Of a DNA stretch of 64,000 nt, positions 22,893 through 39,489 are shown piece after piece. A program made the translations under genes and the position numbers. Location of the stretch: NCBI GenBank assembly GCA_037179515.1, contig JAXCGZ010005730.1:10001-74000 (forward strand), read 5' to 3'. The notes under the pieces are model-generated. The model saw only the letters and a program-made list of their open reading frames with translations, was not told the DNA's origin and made no database searches. The stretch's first letter is position 1. The number at the start of each line of letters is the position of its first letter. The DNA comes from Halocaridina rubra (taxonomy: Eukaryota > Arthropoda > Malacostraca > Decapoda > Atyidae).

Positions 22893-23428
22893 CTGCAATG
22901 GTGTTCCCCTAATACCCACACAAGTTAGTTTTTCTATTAGTATATCATGGTCTAATGACTCAAATGCTTTGGACAAGTCTAGGAAAACCCCTGCAACAAA
23001 GTTTTTATTTTCCAAATTTTGATAAACATCACTTGTAAAGTTCATTATTGCTTTTTCAGTGGTCTTATTATTACGGAATCGGTATTGATTTTCAGATAAT
23101 AGGTTGAACTTTTCAAGGAATTCTTTAAGTCTGTGAACAATCGCTTTTTCAAACACTTTACTCAAGGACGGTAAGATTGATATAGGTCTATAGTTATTTT
23201 CATCATCTTCAGTGCCTGACTAGAATATAGGTATTACTTTAGCACTTTTTAGTTTGTCTGGAAAACATCCTTGCTGAAAACATAGATTGATTATGTGGGT
23301 AAGTGGGGTACCAATGTAATGGGCAGTGACCTGGAGTAGTTTTGATGGAATTTCATCATATCTCGATGCTGTATTTGGTTTTAAGGTTTTTATATATTTA
23401 GTGACTTCCTCCCTTGTTACAGGATACA
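22893..23428 (-). pseudogene. LINE family b reverse transcriptase fragment (copy 2)
   Basis: Minus-strand homologue of 58678-60480. It keeps FEKAIVHRLKEFLEKFNLLS, NQYRFRNNKTTEKA and FLDLSKAFESLDHD (RT motif A region). It breaks off after GIRGTPLQ, before motifs B and C. Upstream in frame it reads VIPIF, stop, SGTEDD, and the other copy has the same TAG. The 5' edge (TGTATCCTGTAAC) coincides with that of the other copy. Unlike usual LINE insertions it lacks the 3' end. Confidence 0.85.
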
Positions 23429-24265
23429 GGGAGCTTAGTTTAGTTAGGTTAGGTTATTTATGCACCCACTGCTGCCCACCAATATCGGCCCTAATGCCAA
23501 AAAAATATTGATTTCCGAGAAAAACAATTAAGATGAAACTGATTCAAAATACATCAAACATAGAACAAAAAAAATTGGTTTCGTCCAAACTTTCAAGGGG
23601 TGTTTAAAAAAATTCTTAATTAAATTTTGTTTACGAAGTTAAAATAACCATGAATACATTAACACTGACTGCAAATAAAACAAAATTATCCAAATAAAGG
23701 ATATGAAATTAGTTTGTAAAAGGGTTACATTTATGATCAACATGTGCCAGTAAAATTCCTATGATCTCCAATTTTCATCTCAACCTCAATGTTACGGGTA
23801 AATAATAATAAAATTTATCTTTGCAGATATTATTGGGGTATCTAAAATTTCAAGGTGCGAAAATTTCGTTAGCATAAAAGAATTCTGGTAGATACCCTTG
23901 AAGGAAATGAAATACCCACAAAAACTCAATTAAATATTCTTTGGTGTCCTGAAACCACCGATAGGGAACTGAGCTTGCCTTGAAATTTCATTGGGGTCTT
24001 AAGTTAGCCTCACTGAATTCAGATATGAAATCTCCCAAACATTCTTTTATTATAATATGTAAACTAGAAACAAAACTCACAACTCCCACGTGATTCTTTC
24101 ATATAGAATGAAAAAAATATTATTATTATTATTTAATTACGTTTTATGTATCATTATTAGTCTATACTGGGAAATGGACACAAATGTAATGATTAACACA
24201 ATCCCAAAGGGTTAAATTAAAACGCAAAACACTGAAAGGCCTATCTAATAGGAAAAACAATAAGA
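23429..24265. other. AT-rich intergenic stretch
   Basis: Short TTAGG-type run at ~23441-23460 (gttaggttaggtt). No genes or clear repeats. Confidence 0.4.
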
Positions 24266-24834
24266 CCAAGATTCGTTTTATGCACCCCTTCCATATTACG
24301 ACTAAATTATTTTTTCTGATAAGTTTCGATTAGTTTTGAATCAATCTGGTAAATGCTGTTCTCGAAAATAATATAGAGTTGATATTGTAGGTCAGCAGTG
24401 GGGGAACACCTACAGTTTAGCGGGTCATACCAATGTTTAAAACCTACCAATAGATGGCGATAGGCTCTTACTAGAGAACTGGCGGATGAACACACAACAA
24501 AAATGATGACAATAGGCATACGAAACAATTTTTTACTATCCTAACTAAAAATACTTACCTAAACTAAAAATACTTATCTAACCTTCAGTCGAACTACTTA
24601 CCTGAGTGGAGATGAGGTCGTTGAGCGACATGCCCCGCTAAACTGTAAACTACCCGCAATGGATACTAAAATATCCTAATTGACCTAACCAAATTAACCT
24701 TGCCTAATTCCAATTTGTATCATTACAGAACTTAAAGAAGGTGATTTTGGGTGTTAAAACGGCAAGGATATATATTTTAGGGAATGCCGATTTTTCAGGT
24801 AGGTTATGGAAGGGGTCCATAAAACGAATCTTAA
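24266..24834. mobile_element. TIR element, ~570 bp (non-autonomous DNA transposon?)
   Basis: AAGATTCGTTTTATGCACC at the left mirrors GGTCCATAAAACGAATCTT at the right, with further pairing CCCTTCCATA. A second nested inverted pair is inside: CAGTTTAGCGGGTCAT near 24412 and ATGCCCCGCTAAACTG near 24630. No transposase ORF. Confidence 0.6.
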
Positions 24835-28435
<3,601 letters not shown>

Positions 28436-28533
28436 TATATCCCCACGTCATAAAAGTTGACTTATTAGTCGGAGCAAGGGAGCTGGGAATCCCCCCCATC
28501 CGTATTTCCCCCCTGAAGAGTCCAGGCATACGA
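28436..28533. repeat. H-family interspersed repeat
   Basis: CACGTCATAAAAGTTGACTT, GGAGCTGGGAATCCCCCCC and CCTGAAGAGTCCAGGCATAC, in the same order as at 50040-50170. Confidence 0.65.
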
Positions 28534-29878
28534 GGAGCTTCTAACGGAAAAGCGCCAACACAAGTGTTTTACTCACTGCTCTTTGTTAAGTCTCGTTCAT
28601 CTTGACAGTAACATCGAACCGATTTCTATCTCCATTTTTGGCTTTGTAAATGATAGATTTTCCCGAAAAATAAATTAAGAAACCGTATAAGTGAAATTGT
28701 GTTTGTGAGAGGACATTTGCTCTCTGCATCCCTGAATTTATGGTATTTGTATTCTGAATGTTTTCCACGCAGCTGTAGTTTTGAATGAGAAATAAATTAA
28801 TTTTATTTAACTTTTATGATCTCTTTAAACGTGTTATCTTATCTTTTTATCTACTTGAAGGGATCATAATTTATCTGTTGCATATCTGTAGTATGACAGC
28901 TACTTCAGATTATGAAAAGGAGTGACTATTCAGGTGTTTACACGGTATTTGATTTTATAATTTTACTATAGAACTTTCCGAACAATAAATACAATTTGAC
29001 GTATACAAATAACAAGTACTCTCCTGCGAGCATTCTGAGATCTATTTGTACTCATTGCTTAGATTTTGTTTTTACAGTGATCATTACATTAAAACAATAT
29101 ATTTCATAGTGAAAAAAGTTACGTAATTTCTGCATATTAATACTGTGATCCTGCGAAGAGAATATCTGCATTCCAGGAAGGCATAACTCTTTCATTTATT
29201 TCATATGTGAATAAGACTGTAATGCCTTTGGAATATTTTACATAGACACGTGGGTTTGTTTTGATGGGAATGGTACACGTGGTCATTTTTCGCGCACTAG
29301 GTGAAGCTAGTTTTGTAATGTCACTAACTTACTTGATCCGAATTTTATAAACCTTATAAATAATTAATAATCCTATATATATGATTCGAGTGCCTTAAAA
29401 TAATTGACATATGTGCTTGTATCTTAAACATTTAGAAATATTCGTCTGGTTAAACTGCATTGTTACACTGTCATGAGCTCCTAAGTTTAGATGTTGTTCT
29501 AATTTATACTTGACTTGGGAAAGGCCCAGTTCATCGAGGCTAATTCATCACCAATGAAATGACGCAAATTTTAGGTTATATTAAGTTACTGACTTGATCC
29601 TTAGACAACAGTGGTACTGGATGGTCTTGCGCTTAATATATTATCACTGGAGTAGCATGTCACTGACTAGGTGAGCGACTCGTAGCTAAGCCACTTGACG
29701 GATATATAACAGATGTATATTTGGATTCTTTGAATGCGAATCTAATTGGCTTAAGAATAAAATAAGTGCTTATACGCCCATTCCCAGATTTGAAGTGATT
29801 GATGTAAGTTTTGCAGGAGAATCACATGATTGTTGCAAATATGTAAACTAGCAACAGAGGAGTACTTCAGCATTTACA
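28534..29878. other. AT-rich intergenic stretch
   Basis: Nothing recognised on either strand. Confidence 0.4.
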
Positions 29879-30123
29879 AGTATATTTATTTGCTCATCTT
29901 CAGAGGTAACTGATTTATAAAGCGGAAGCAGTTTATGCACTTAACTCTTAAAAAAAATATGCAACTTAACATAATGAAAAATAATAATAATTGGCAAGTT
30001 TATACAAACTGCTGCCAATTATTATTGTTCTTTTTCTATGTGTAGCACCTGCTGAATATACACTGCTTCTCACTACTTAGTAAATTAGTCTCCTGTGAAG
30101 ATGAAGAAATAAATATACTCGTA
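29879..30123. mobile_element. Diverged hairpin element (~245 bp)
   Basis: GTATATTTATTTGCTCATCT at the left mirrors GATGAAGAAATAAATATAC at the right. Further pairing includes GGAAGCAGT/ACTGCTTC and AATAATAATTGGCA/TGCCAATTATTATT near the centre (~30000). Non-coding. Confidence 0.7.
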
Positions 30124-30689
30124 GGCGTTACGTTTTTTTTCCTAGTGTTTACATTCATAGTCAGAATAATATATATTGTAAATGTGTTCTTAAGGTATTT
30201 GTAAGTAGTGTAAAGATATTATTATGTTAACGTGATTCTCTTATAAAAGAAGTCTTTCATTTTATAGTTAATGTTAGGTGATATCAACGGAGGCACTGCA
30301 TCCATATGTTGAGGAAGTGGTCGCTGTCAAAATATCGTGTTTCTTAATGCATCTTATATCTTATTTATCTGTTTCTTGGTCATGTGGCTTTCCGTCTCCA
30401 GATTCCTTTATGGTTTTGCATTAAGGATTGGCTGGTTGCCTGGTGGATGGGTGCTTGGTTGTGTGTTTCTCTGTATTAGGACCTAAATGGAGGTCTTAAC
30501 TATTTATCGCTCCTTTATTTTTTTTTAAAGGTGCATAGTATCAAGGCACTCATATGCACGTCTGTTATCGCACCTATGCAGATAGTACACGAAGAAAACA
30601 TAAAGAAAAAGATGGGGAGTATTGTGACTTGTCTTATGTGAAGGGATAATAAGAGATGTATAACGAATACTGATTATGTTTGCTAAATT
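30124..30689. other. Intergenic stretch with SINE-A tail
   Basis: 30585-30670 is a minus-strand SINE-A 3' fragment (ACACGAAGAAAACATAAAG, then GTGAAGGGATAATAAGAG, matching 48390-48480). The rest is unassigned. Confidence 0.45.
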
Positions 30690-30970
30690 GGCTTGAAGTG
30701 GCAGATAATAGACGTCACTACTATCCCTTTCACAAATACGGTATGACTAAGTGAAAAATATACTTTTCCAGCGCGGAACGAGTAGGTCTCGAACTCGGGT
30801 TCTCAGGTATTAAGACCATTCTTTAACTTGAAGTTGGACAGCGAGTAGAAGACGATGCACGCCACTACAGTCCCTTCTACAATCTCGACGTTACTAAATA
30901 AGAAAAAACAACAACTTTGAGGCTGGTTTGAACTGGGATTCTCTTGTATGACAAGCCAGTCCTTAACCAG
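30690..30970 (-). mobile_element. tRNA-derived SINE dimer
   Basis: Two tandem units of ~138 bp, each running TTGAAGT..., CACTAC..TCCC and ending with a tRNA-like head on the minus strand. In the right unit the minus strand reads ACTGGTTAAGGACTGG (A-box-like) and CCCAGTTCAAACC (B-box-like). In the left unit the B-box-like sequence is GAGTTCGAGACC. Units are ~65-70% alike by eye. Confidence 0.55.
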
Positions 30971-30999
30971 TCAAGTCTCGTAATCTTAAAAAAATATAT

Positions 31000-32487
<1,488 letters not shown>

Positions 32488-32499
32488 TCATTTCTTTAT

Positions 32500-32553
32500 T
32501 GATTAAACGACTAGTATCGGAGGACATTTACAAGTCCGTTATCAGGTAACTAC
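32500..32553 (-). ncRNA. Hammerhead-ribozyme-like motif (left copy)
   Basis: On the minus strand: GTTAC, CTGATAA (core, one change), CGGA...TCCG stem II with loop containing TTGTAAATGTC, GATA in place of GAAA, then TAGTC and GTTTAA. Two core changes, so likely inactive. Where the right copy is mutated this one is normal and vice versa, which supports an intact ancestor. Confidence 0.45.
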
Positions 32554-32966
32554 AAAAGCATAAAAATAAATATAAAAGTATTATATGCACAAAGAACTAT
32601 CACACTGGTAATATAATACACACTTGATACTTAATGCATTGATTGCGAACAAAAAAAAAATAACAAAGAGATAACAATTTAGGTTAAATATAGAGGTTAT
32701 CAGACATAGTTTATGAGGACATTGAGGCGGGAACAATAAAAAATTTAATTAGAATACCTTGACTTAGAAAACACAGTATATGGGTTGAACGCATAAGTGG
32801 TATTTTTCCACAGATATACAGAGAATCAGCAATGGAGAGCTTCATTTCTGTAGATTTAGTAGCGAGAACTGAAAATAAATGTATGTTTATTGGGTGATTA
32901 TGGTCATGGGAGTGGTTTCTAATGGCACTAAATGCTTGTTTGTCTAATGGACTTTAATACTTTTGT

Positions 32967-33016
32967 AGTTACCCGATGACAGAGTTGTAAGTGTCCTCCG
33001 AAAGTAGTCGTTAACT
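32967..33016 (+). ncRNA. Hammerhead-ribozyme-like motif (right copy)
   Basis: Order: AGTTAC (stem I 5'), CCGATGA (core, CTGATGA with one change), CAGAG-loop-CTCCG (stem II, one mismatch), AAA completing GAAA, GTAGTC (short stem III and cleavage triplet GTC), GTTAACT (stem I 3'). The core change probably impairs or kills activity. Assignment rests on motif order only. Confidence 0.5.
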
Positions 33017-33057
33017 CAATAAAGATGTTTTCTCTGCCTCCCTGGTTTTGAGTTTTA

Positions 33058-33327
<270 letters not shown>

Positions 33328-33459
33328 CTTTTCACCATTCAGATGATTGAGTATTTGTCATTCATATGTTACAAAATAACTTCTGGATGGTTGTAGAGAT
33401 TCAGATTTCTCTTTGCTTGGCCAAGCATATTCCTTCTTTTACATTAAAGTAGGATGAAG

Positions 33460-33560
33460 CATGTGTGATTACCGAATTGTGTTTACGGGAAAGAGCCCAA
33501 AGCTCGTATCTTCCCGTCTCCTGATCGGTTCCATTTTATACTTAGTGATACTAATCATGT
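33460..33560. repeat. Repeat X, copy 1
   Basis: Near-identical over ~90 bp to 37789-37880: ATTACC-AATTGTG, TTTACGGGAAAGAGCCC, TCTTCCCGTCTCCTGATCGG, TACTTAGTGATACT. A diverged third copy lies at ~61236-61366. Flanked by CATGTGTG on both sides, which may be chance in a GT-rich setting. Confidence 0.75.
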
Positions 33561-33731
33561 GTGTGCGTATACATATGAGTATAAGTATGTATGTTTAAGT
33601 GTAGTCTTTTCTTTCTTAGTTCCAAGAAGGTATGGCATCAATAATTGGACATTGAATGTTCTCTTGGGGAATATTGATTTAAGTAATAATGTGTAGTATA
33701 TTAGTGACCTTTACATTTTATATTTTCGTTC

Positions 33732-33826
<95 letters not shown>

Positions 33827-34061
33827 TGCCATTTCGTGACAGTCGTTACTCGTGAGTCATTCAGGTTTCATTATAGCTGCTTGTAAAAACTACTTTTGCA
33901 TGTTGTGGAATATAATGAAAACATAAATACAACTGATGGCTGGGTAGCCAAGGGTAGCTCTGTTAAATCTTGGGGGCGATTTCATGTGTTGTCGCATACA
34001 GTCATTAATGACCCGAAAAAATGGAAGAAGTTGGTGTCAGGAATTTCATGTTTTTTATGTT
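33561..34061. other. Intergenic stretch
   Basis: Holds the (GA)n tract 33735-33823; nothing else recognised. Confidence 0.4.
33735..33823. repeat. (GA)n microsatellite
   Basis: ~89 bp of uninterrupted GA. Confidence 0.95.
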
Positions 34062-34276
34062 TTTAGCTTCTCCACCCACGGATCGGTGGAGCGGGTCATG
34101 GAGTACCCATAGGGCGGCCGCCAGCCGGCACTGACCCCTACTCCCCACTGTGGTGCCCAGCTACAGCAGTAACCTCCCCAGTAAACAGCTTAAGCTCTCT
34201 TGCCTGGACGAGGCGCGATCTGTCGACCTCGCGAATGCGAGGCCAGCGCGTTACCACTGTACTAGCCAGGAGGCTG
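34062..34276 (-). mobile_element. SINE-C copy, long-tail subfamily
   Basis: On the minus strand: CTGGCTAGTACAGTGGTAAC (tRNA-like A box), CGAGGTCGACAGATCG, then AGCTTAAGCTGTTTACTG and CACCACAGTGGGGAGTAG. The 3' part (GGGTACTCCATGACCCGCTC, ATCCGTGGGTGGAGAAGC) is absent from the two other copies. Confidence 0.75.
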
Positions 34277-34346
34277 GAATTTCATCCAGCCGTAAAGCAT
34301 TGAGCCAAAGGAAAAAGACTAGCCTTAGAGAGGATAGTGAGATGAA

Positions 34347-34693
34347 CTGCAGAAAAAAAAGAAGAGAAATAATTCATAGCTCTACAGATTTTCTTAGCGT
34401 ATAAGGCTCGATTTCTTAAACAGTGTAAACCTAGGATACCATATTGTTAGTTAGCTAGACACACACAAATGGATTTCATAAACGCATCTGACGCGGTTCT
34501 GTGTATGGCTAGGATCCCCTACGGGATCCTAGCCATACACAGAACCGCGTCAGATGCGTTTATGAAATCCATTTGCGTGTGTCTAGCTAACTAACAATAT
34601 GGTATCCTAGGTTTACAGTGTTTAAGAAATCGGGCCTTATACACTAAGAAAATCTGTAGAGCTATGAATTATTTCTCTTCTTTTTTCCTGCAG
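34347..34693. repeat. 347-bp near-perfect palindrome
   Basis: Arms of ~170 bp run from CTGCAG at 34347 to CTGCAG at 34693 and meet at AGGATCCC-ctac-GGGATCCT (loop 34519-34522). Only a few mismatches in the arms. A further copy of part of the right arm (CCTAGGTTTAC, then TTAAGAAATCGGGCC) follows at 34708-34742. Non-coding; an inverted duplication or hairpin MITE of recent origin. Confidence 0.92.
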
Positions 34694-34742
34694 CTCTTCT
34701 CCTTATCCTAGGTTTACGCTGCTTAAGAAATCGGGCCTAAGA

Positions 34743-35402
34743 ATGATTTGTGTTTCAAAATATCATGGGTGATCAAATAATTTAGTGATATTTATAATCT
34801 GAGTCCTTTCTGAAGTAGGTTTTTGAATACTTTAATTGAATTTTTTGTTTGATTATACTTAAGTGCATGAAGTCCCGGAAATCTGTTCATTTATAATTTC
34901 TTATTTTAAATTATGACTTAAGGCACCATTCCCAATAGGAATTATAAATAGGAATGGTAATGACTGTTCATTGTTTTCGTATTGTTAGTAATTTAATCTT
35001 ACTAATATGGAAAATTGATGTTATTCAGCAAGAGATAAGGATTGTGCTTAAAAGGTTATTTTTTCATTGAAACTAAGACTTAAGAATTTTTTTAAAGTTT
35101 TGATATTATTGAAGAATTTAGATATATTTTAGCTTATAATACAGATTCCATTAGATAAGACCCAGAATTTTCTTGAGGCTGTCTACAAAGGGGCATGATG
35201 AATTGTTAGTTACCATGATGTAACGTCATTGGATCAATGCAGTATGCTTGCTACCTTTCATTAACTGTATCAGACCTCTACGGCTTGGACGCTCACATCA
35301 ATTTTAATGCCTTGACTGCTATTAAGGATAGATTGCAAGCATTAATCCACTCACTAAAAGCACGAATTTTGCCTGACACATTCTTGACACGAGGCCATTT
35401 TC
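34743..35402. other. AT-rich intergenic stretch
   Basis: 34910-34960 has a small inverted motif (CCATTCCCAATAGGAATTA / AATAGGAATGG). Nothing else recognised. Confidence 0.35.
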
Positions 35403-35590
35403 CTGGCTAGTACAGTGGTAACGCGTTGGCTTCACATTCACGAGGTCGAAAGATCGGTTCCCGTCCAAGACCGAGAGTTTAAGCTGTTTACTGGCAGGAA
35501 CTGCTGTGGTTGGACACCACAGTGGGGGGTTGGGGCTTGCCCTGGCTGACGAATACCCATTGTATTGAAATAAAGTTTGTTTGTTAATTC
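35403..35590 (+). mobile_element. SINE-C copy
   Basis: GCTAGTACAGTGGTAACGCG (A box), ACGAGGTCGAAAGATCGG with GGTTCCCGTCC (B-box-like), GTTTAAGCTGTTTACTGGC, GGACACCACAGTGGGGGGTT, and an end of AATAAAGTTTGTTTG. About 95% identical by eye to 41330-41512. Confidence 0.85.
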
Positions 35591-35734
35591 GTTGAAGCTT
35601 GTCTTTCACGCAGTGAAGACCATGTACTTGGTAAGTTCTTACCTTATAGTGCTTACGAAAAAGAACTATATGTTCGTAACTCCCCTAGCCCGTTTTATTT
35701 TTTCCTCTCTGACACTTATATTCCGGAAATGGGC

Positions 35735-36140
35735 TGCATATTAAAGCTTTGGCCTCACATAAGTCACCTGTTTATTTCTGAATATTTCCTTGTCCATATA
35801 CCCAAAGGTCATCCTTGTGTTTGCTAAGAAAGCATGTACTGCCTTTACTCTACCACTCATATGCATTTCCAGAGACAAATTTGCAAATACATTTATCCCT
35901 AGATCTCTCTCATTCTCTAATTCTTGAAGATCCTCTCTTGCTACTGAATACCCAAACGAGGGCCCTCTTGCACTCGTGCCTATTCCCAATACTTTTCATT
36001 CTGAAGTATTGAATATCACTAGCCACTTTACTGCCCAAGACAGATATATCGGTGTCTTTCTGAATGTGCAAACATATTTAAGAATACATCTACAAACTAC
36101 GGCAAGTCATTTATATGCATAAGGGAATCTGATTCCTATG
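35735..36140 (-). pseudogene. Degenerate reverse transcriptase fragment, LINE family d (CR1/Rex-like pattern)
   Basis: Minus-strand reading includes YINDLP-like and NMFAHSERHRYICL (a decayed FADDTKIY motif C region), KWLVIFNTSE-stop-KVL, then QELENERDLGINVFANLS, VKAVHAFLANTRMTFGYMD and YVRPKL. This is the thumb region (ERDLGV...H...VK.A...L) common in non-LTR reverse transcriptases. Catalytic residues are lost and stops are present. Confidence 0.75.
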
Positions 36141-36866
36141 GAAGCTCATCGATTACTTTTTGTCAGTCAAACGCTGCCTGTCTGACCCTCTGCTCCCTTA
36201 TTTATAATTAAGTATTTATCCACCTCAAGACGTTTTCGCCTATTTTTTGCCATTACTTGCAGATTTTAATAAGTCTCCCATGTTTTACTGTAAAAATTCC
36301 TTCGAAAATCTAAGAGTATTCAATAGCCCAGCCTTTCTTTCTTGTAAATCTAGTATGTATGTATGCATGTATATGTACGTATGTATGCACGTGGTTGGGT
36401 GGGTGTGTGTGTCCATTATAGCATACTGTCTAAAGACGCCCATGTCCTGTCAACCTCCTCAGCATATATGATATTCTACAACCAAGAGAGTTGATATTCT
36501 ACAACCAAGAGAGTTGGTATATAGGGCAGAGATAATTTGAATCAGCAACTTGTGTGACAGTCTGTTCTAAGACTTTACTTCTCATGCGTGATACTTTGGG
36601 GCAAAGCATTTTTGTAATCTCTATGTATTGAGCCCAGAAATTTTGAAGCTTCATGTTTTACCATGCTCAACACTGCTTGGAAGCCTGTCAGTATATGCTT
36701 AGAAATCTGTCAGTATATTATCTGAATCAGTCACCTCTAGTACCTGTTTATAAGTTTTGAAAATCAGAGAATTATTTACATCTTTTAATGGTATATTTAC
36801 ATAGGAATGATGGCAGCTTCTTCACTAATGGAAGAAGACAATACTTGATTTTGTACTGTGGGCTTT
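36141..36866. other. Intergenic stretch
   Basis: A tandem 24-bp duplication at ~36470-36520 (GATATTCTACAACCAAGAGA twice). Short (ATGT)n at ~36355-36390. No gene. Confidence 0.4.
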
Positions 36867-37060
36867 GATCCGGTTTTGCGTCACGGACTTCCTTTACTTA
36901 GTAAGGGCTAGGTTGGTGCCTCCTTTCGAAGGGCTTTAGTTTTGGCATTCCCTGACCGCTACCCCGATTGAGTGGTTTTTTGAACTTCACACCGTGGTGG
37001 GCCTCGAACTGACTACCTGACGAATCAAAAGTCGCTTGCTCTACCACTACGCCCACGGGA
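36867..37060 (-). mobile_element. SINE-B copy
   Basis: Minus strand: CCCGTGGGCGTAGTGGTAGA (A box), TCGAGGCCCACCACGGTG, then the SINE-B end CTTTACTAAGTAAAGG... and GTCCGTGACGCAAAACC. The middle of the body has diverged. Confidence 0.75.
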
Positions 37061-37289
37061 GTTAGTCACTGTAATCTTCTTCAGTAGCTACTGGAATATC
37101 GTGTTTTTGTTTTAGATATGATAACTCTATAGTGTTTATGCAGGTGCTTATCTTGGGCACCATTATTATTTATTTTATTAAAGGCTGTGATAGATGGTCT
37201 TGCTTGGAGCAAAAAAATTTATCTAAAACATGATATATGACAGGTGTTTCTCCTAGATACTTGAAGAGAGCATCGACTTTCTCTGTTAT

Positions 37290-37314
37290 AATAATAATAA
37301 TAATAATAGTTTAA

Positions 37315-37352
<38 letters not shown>

Positions 37353-37384
37353 CATCATCATCATTATTATTATTATTATTACTA
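37290..37384. repeat. (AAT)n/(ATT)n microsatellite
   Basis: (AAT)n then (ATT)n with an internal (ATC)n patch, so it can also fold back on itself. Confidence 0.95.
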
Positions 37385-37766
37385 TTTTATCTTTCATCAA
37401 CGCTTTATAAAATAAGAATATTAAGTTGTATTTTGAGAACTCGCCTTCTTTTTTTAAATGTGTTTTGTATTTATAACTATTTCTATTGGAAATTATTGCT
37501 TACGAATCCCCTGGAACTAAGTGGATGAACTGAAACTTACAGCATATTAATCTTTTCTTTGTCTAAGAAACTTATTTTCATATTTATATAGTAATTTTTT
37601 TTTTGCCTTCTGTATATTGCAATTGTAATAGTATGATTAGTATTTATTGTAAATAATTAATACATGGTATGATCGGTGTAATACCTTCAAAATCATGTGG
37701 GGTGCCTGTGTGGCATGATTTACAGAAATATTGTTTTGTTTCACTGTTTTGATGTTTTTTGTTTAT
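37385..37766. other. AT-rich intergenic stretch
   Basis: Nothing recognised. Confidence 0.4.
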
Positions 37767-38117
37767 GTACTTGACTGAAGCTGTAGTGATTACCTAATTG
37801 TGTTTACGGGAAAGAGCCCAAAGCTCGTATCTTCCCGTCTCCTGATCGGTTCCATTTTATACTTAGTGATACTTATCATACCTGTCCTTAAAACTATAGA
37901 TTGAGAACCGTGGCTCAAACGATAGCGTCCGCGACTCTGAGGCGTCAGGTCGAGGCTTCGTGCCCCGTCACGGTCCGAGGTTAGCAAGGGCATGCACTCA
38001 GGGTAACGATTACATCTGTCAAAACAAGTCCTTCACAAGAAGGCAGCCGTCCTAGCCCTTTGTTGAAAAGGGAGTCCGTGACGTAAAACCTGAACGTACT
38101 TGACTGAAGCTGTAGTG
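37767..38117 (+). mobile_element. Composite element: repeat X plus SINE-B inside a 22-bp direct repeat
   Basis: 37767-37788 and 38096-38117 are identical 22-bp sequences starting GTACTTGACTGAAGC. Between them lie repeat X (37789-37906; compare 33460-33560) and a complete SINE-B (37907-38095: ACCGTGGCTCAAACGATAGC, GCCCCGTCACGG, AACGATTACATCTGTC, GGGAGTCCGTGACGTAAAAC). The layout is what a single retroposition of an X+SINE-B transcript would leave. Caveat: the flank of copy 1 of X (gaagcatgtgtg) partly resembles the left 22-mer, so X may begin further left. Confidence 0.75.
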
Positions 38118-38143
38118 CGAAATTAAGTAATCAAACCACCACA

Positions 38144-38825
<682 letters not shown>

Positions 38826-38982
38826 CCAACGTGGTCTAGTGGTTCGAGGCCCGCCGCGGTCTGAGGTTTAAGAGGTCATTCACTTAGGGTAACGGTCACA
38901 CTTTCTAAAATCAAAATTCTTCACAAGAATGCACCGTCTTAACCCTTAGTAGAAAAGGGAGTCCGTGACGTAAAACCGAGCG
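38826..38982 (+). mobile_element. SINE-B copy with internal deletion
   Basis: ACGTGGTCTAGTGGTTCGAG joins the A-box region straight to the B-box region, losing ~30 bp of the tRNA-like head. The body follows: TTAGGGTAACGGTCACAC, CCCTTAGTAGAAAAGGGAG, GTGACGTAAAACCGAG. Confidence 0.8.
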
Positions 38983-39318
38983 CATATATTTTATTACTTA
39001 TATATTTCGTAATGTGATGATTTACAGAACAATTTAAATTTCTCAGGCGAACCTCCCGGTCACTTTTATTTAATTATTTAGTGCGCACCACGTGTAATAT
39101 AACACTACATTCATATTACATAATACAATTCTTGATACATAATGAAACTCTTGAGGTAGAATCATGTGAAAAAAATTGTTGATATCTGCTCATTTTCCCC
39201 TAATTCCTAAGATAAGTGTTTTATTCTTTTCATTACTCTTGATTTCAGCTTCCTTGGAACAAGCTTTAGTCTGGTAGTGTAAGTTTTGTATTGCAATCGT
39301 ATGTCAGCGTCAAGTCAA

Positions 39319-39357
<39 letters not shown>

Positions 39358-39424
39358 TATTATTATTATTAATAGTAGTAGTAGTAGTAGTAAAAGAAAC
39401 AACAAAAACTATAACGACAACAAC

Positions 39425-39482
<58 letters not shown>
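39319..39482. repeat. (ATT)n(AGT)n ... (AAT)n complex microsatellite
   Basis: (ATT)n and (AGT)n, an ACA-rich spacer, then (AAT)n; the two ends are complementary and could form a hairpin. Confidence 0.92.
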
Positions 39483-39489
39483 TAAATGC

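Larger units (their letters stand above)
32488..33034 (-). mobile_element. Penelope-like retroelement fragment with inverted hammerhead-like termini
   Basis: Two ~85-bp segments in inverted orientation (32488-32572 and 32949-33034) bracket a minus-strand coding relic (32711-32950). The relic reads [40 protein letters not shown] and ICGKIPL, resembling the region after the GIY-YIG endonuclease of Penelope-like elements (SAI..H....NH..., ..LSI.ESLYI...P). Each terminal segment has a hammerhead-type core order: CYGATRA, a stem with loop TTGTAARTGTC, then GAAA or GATA, then TAGTC. The RT domain is absent, so this is a 5'-truncated, rearranged copy. Confidence 0.6.
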
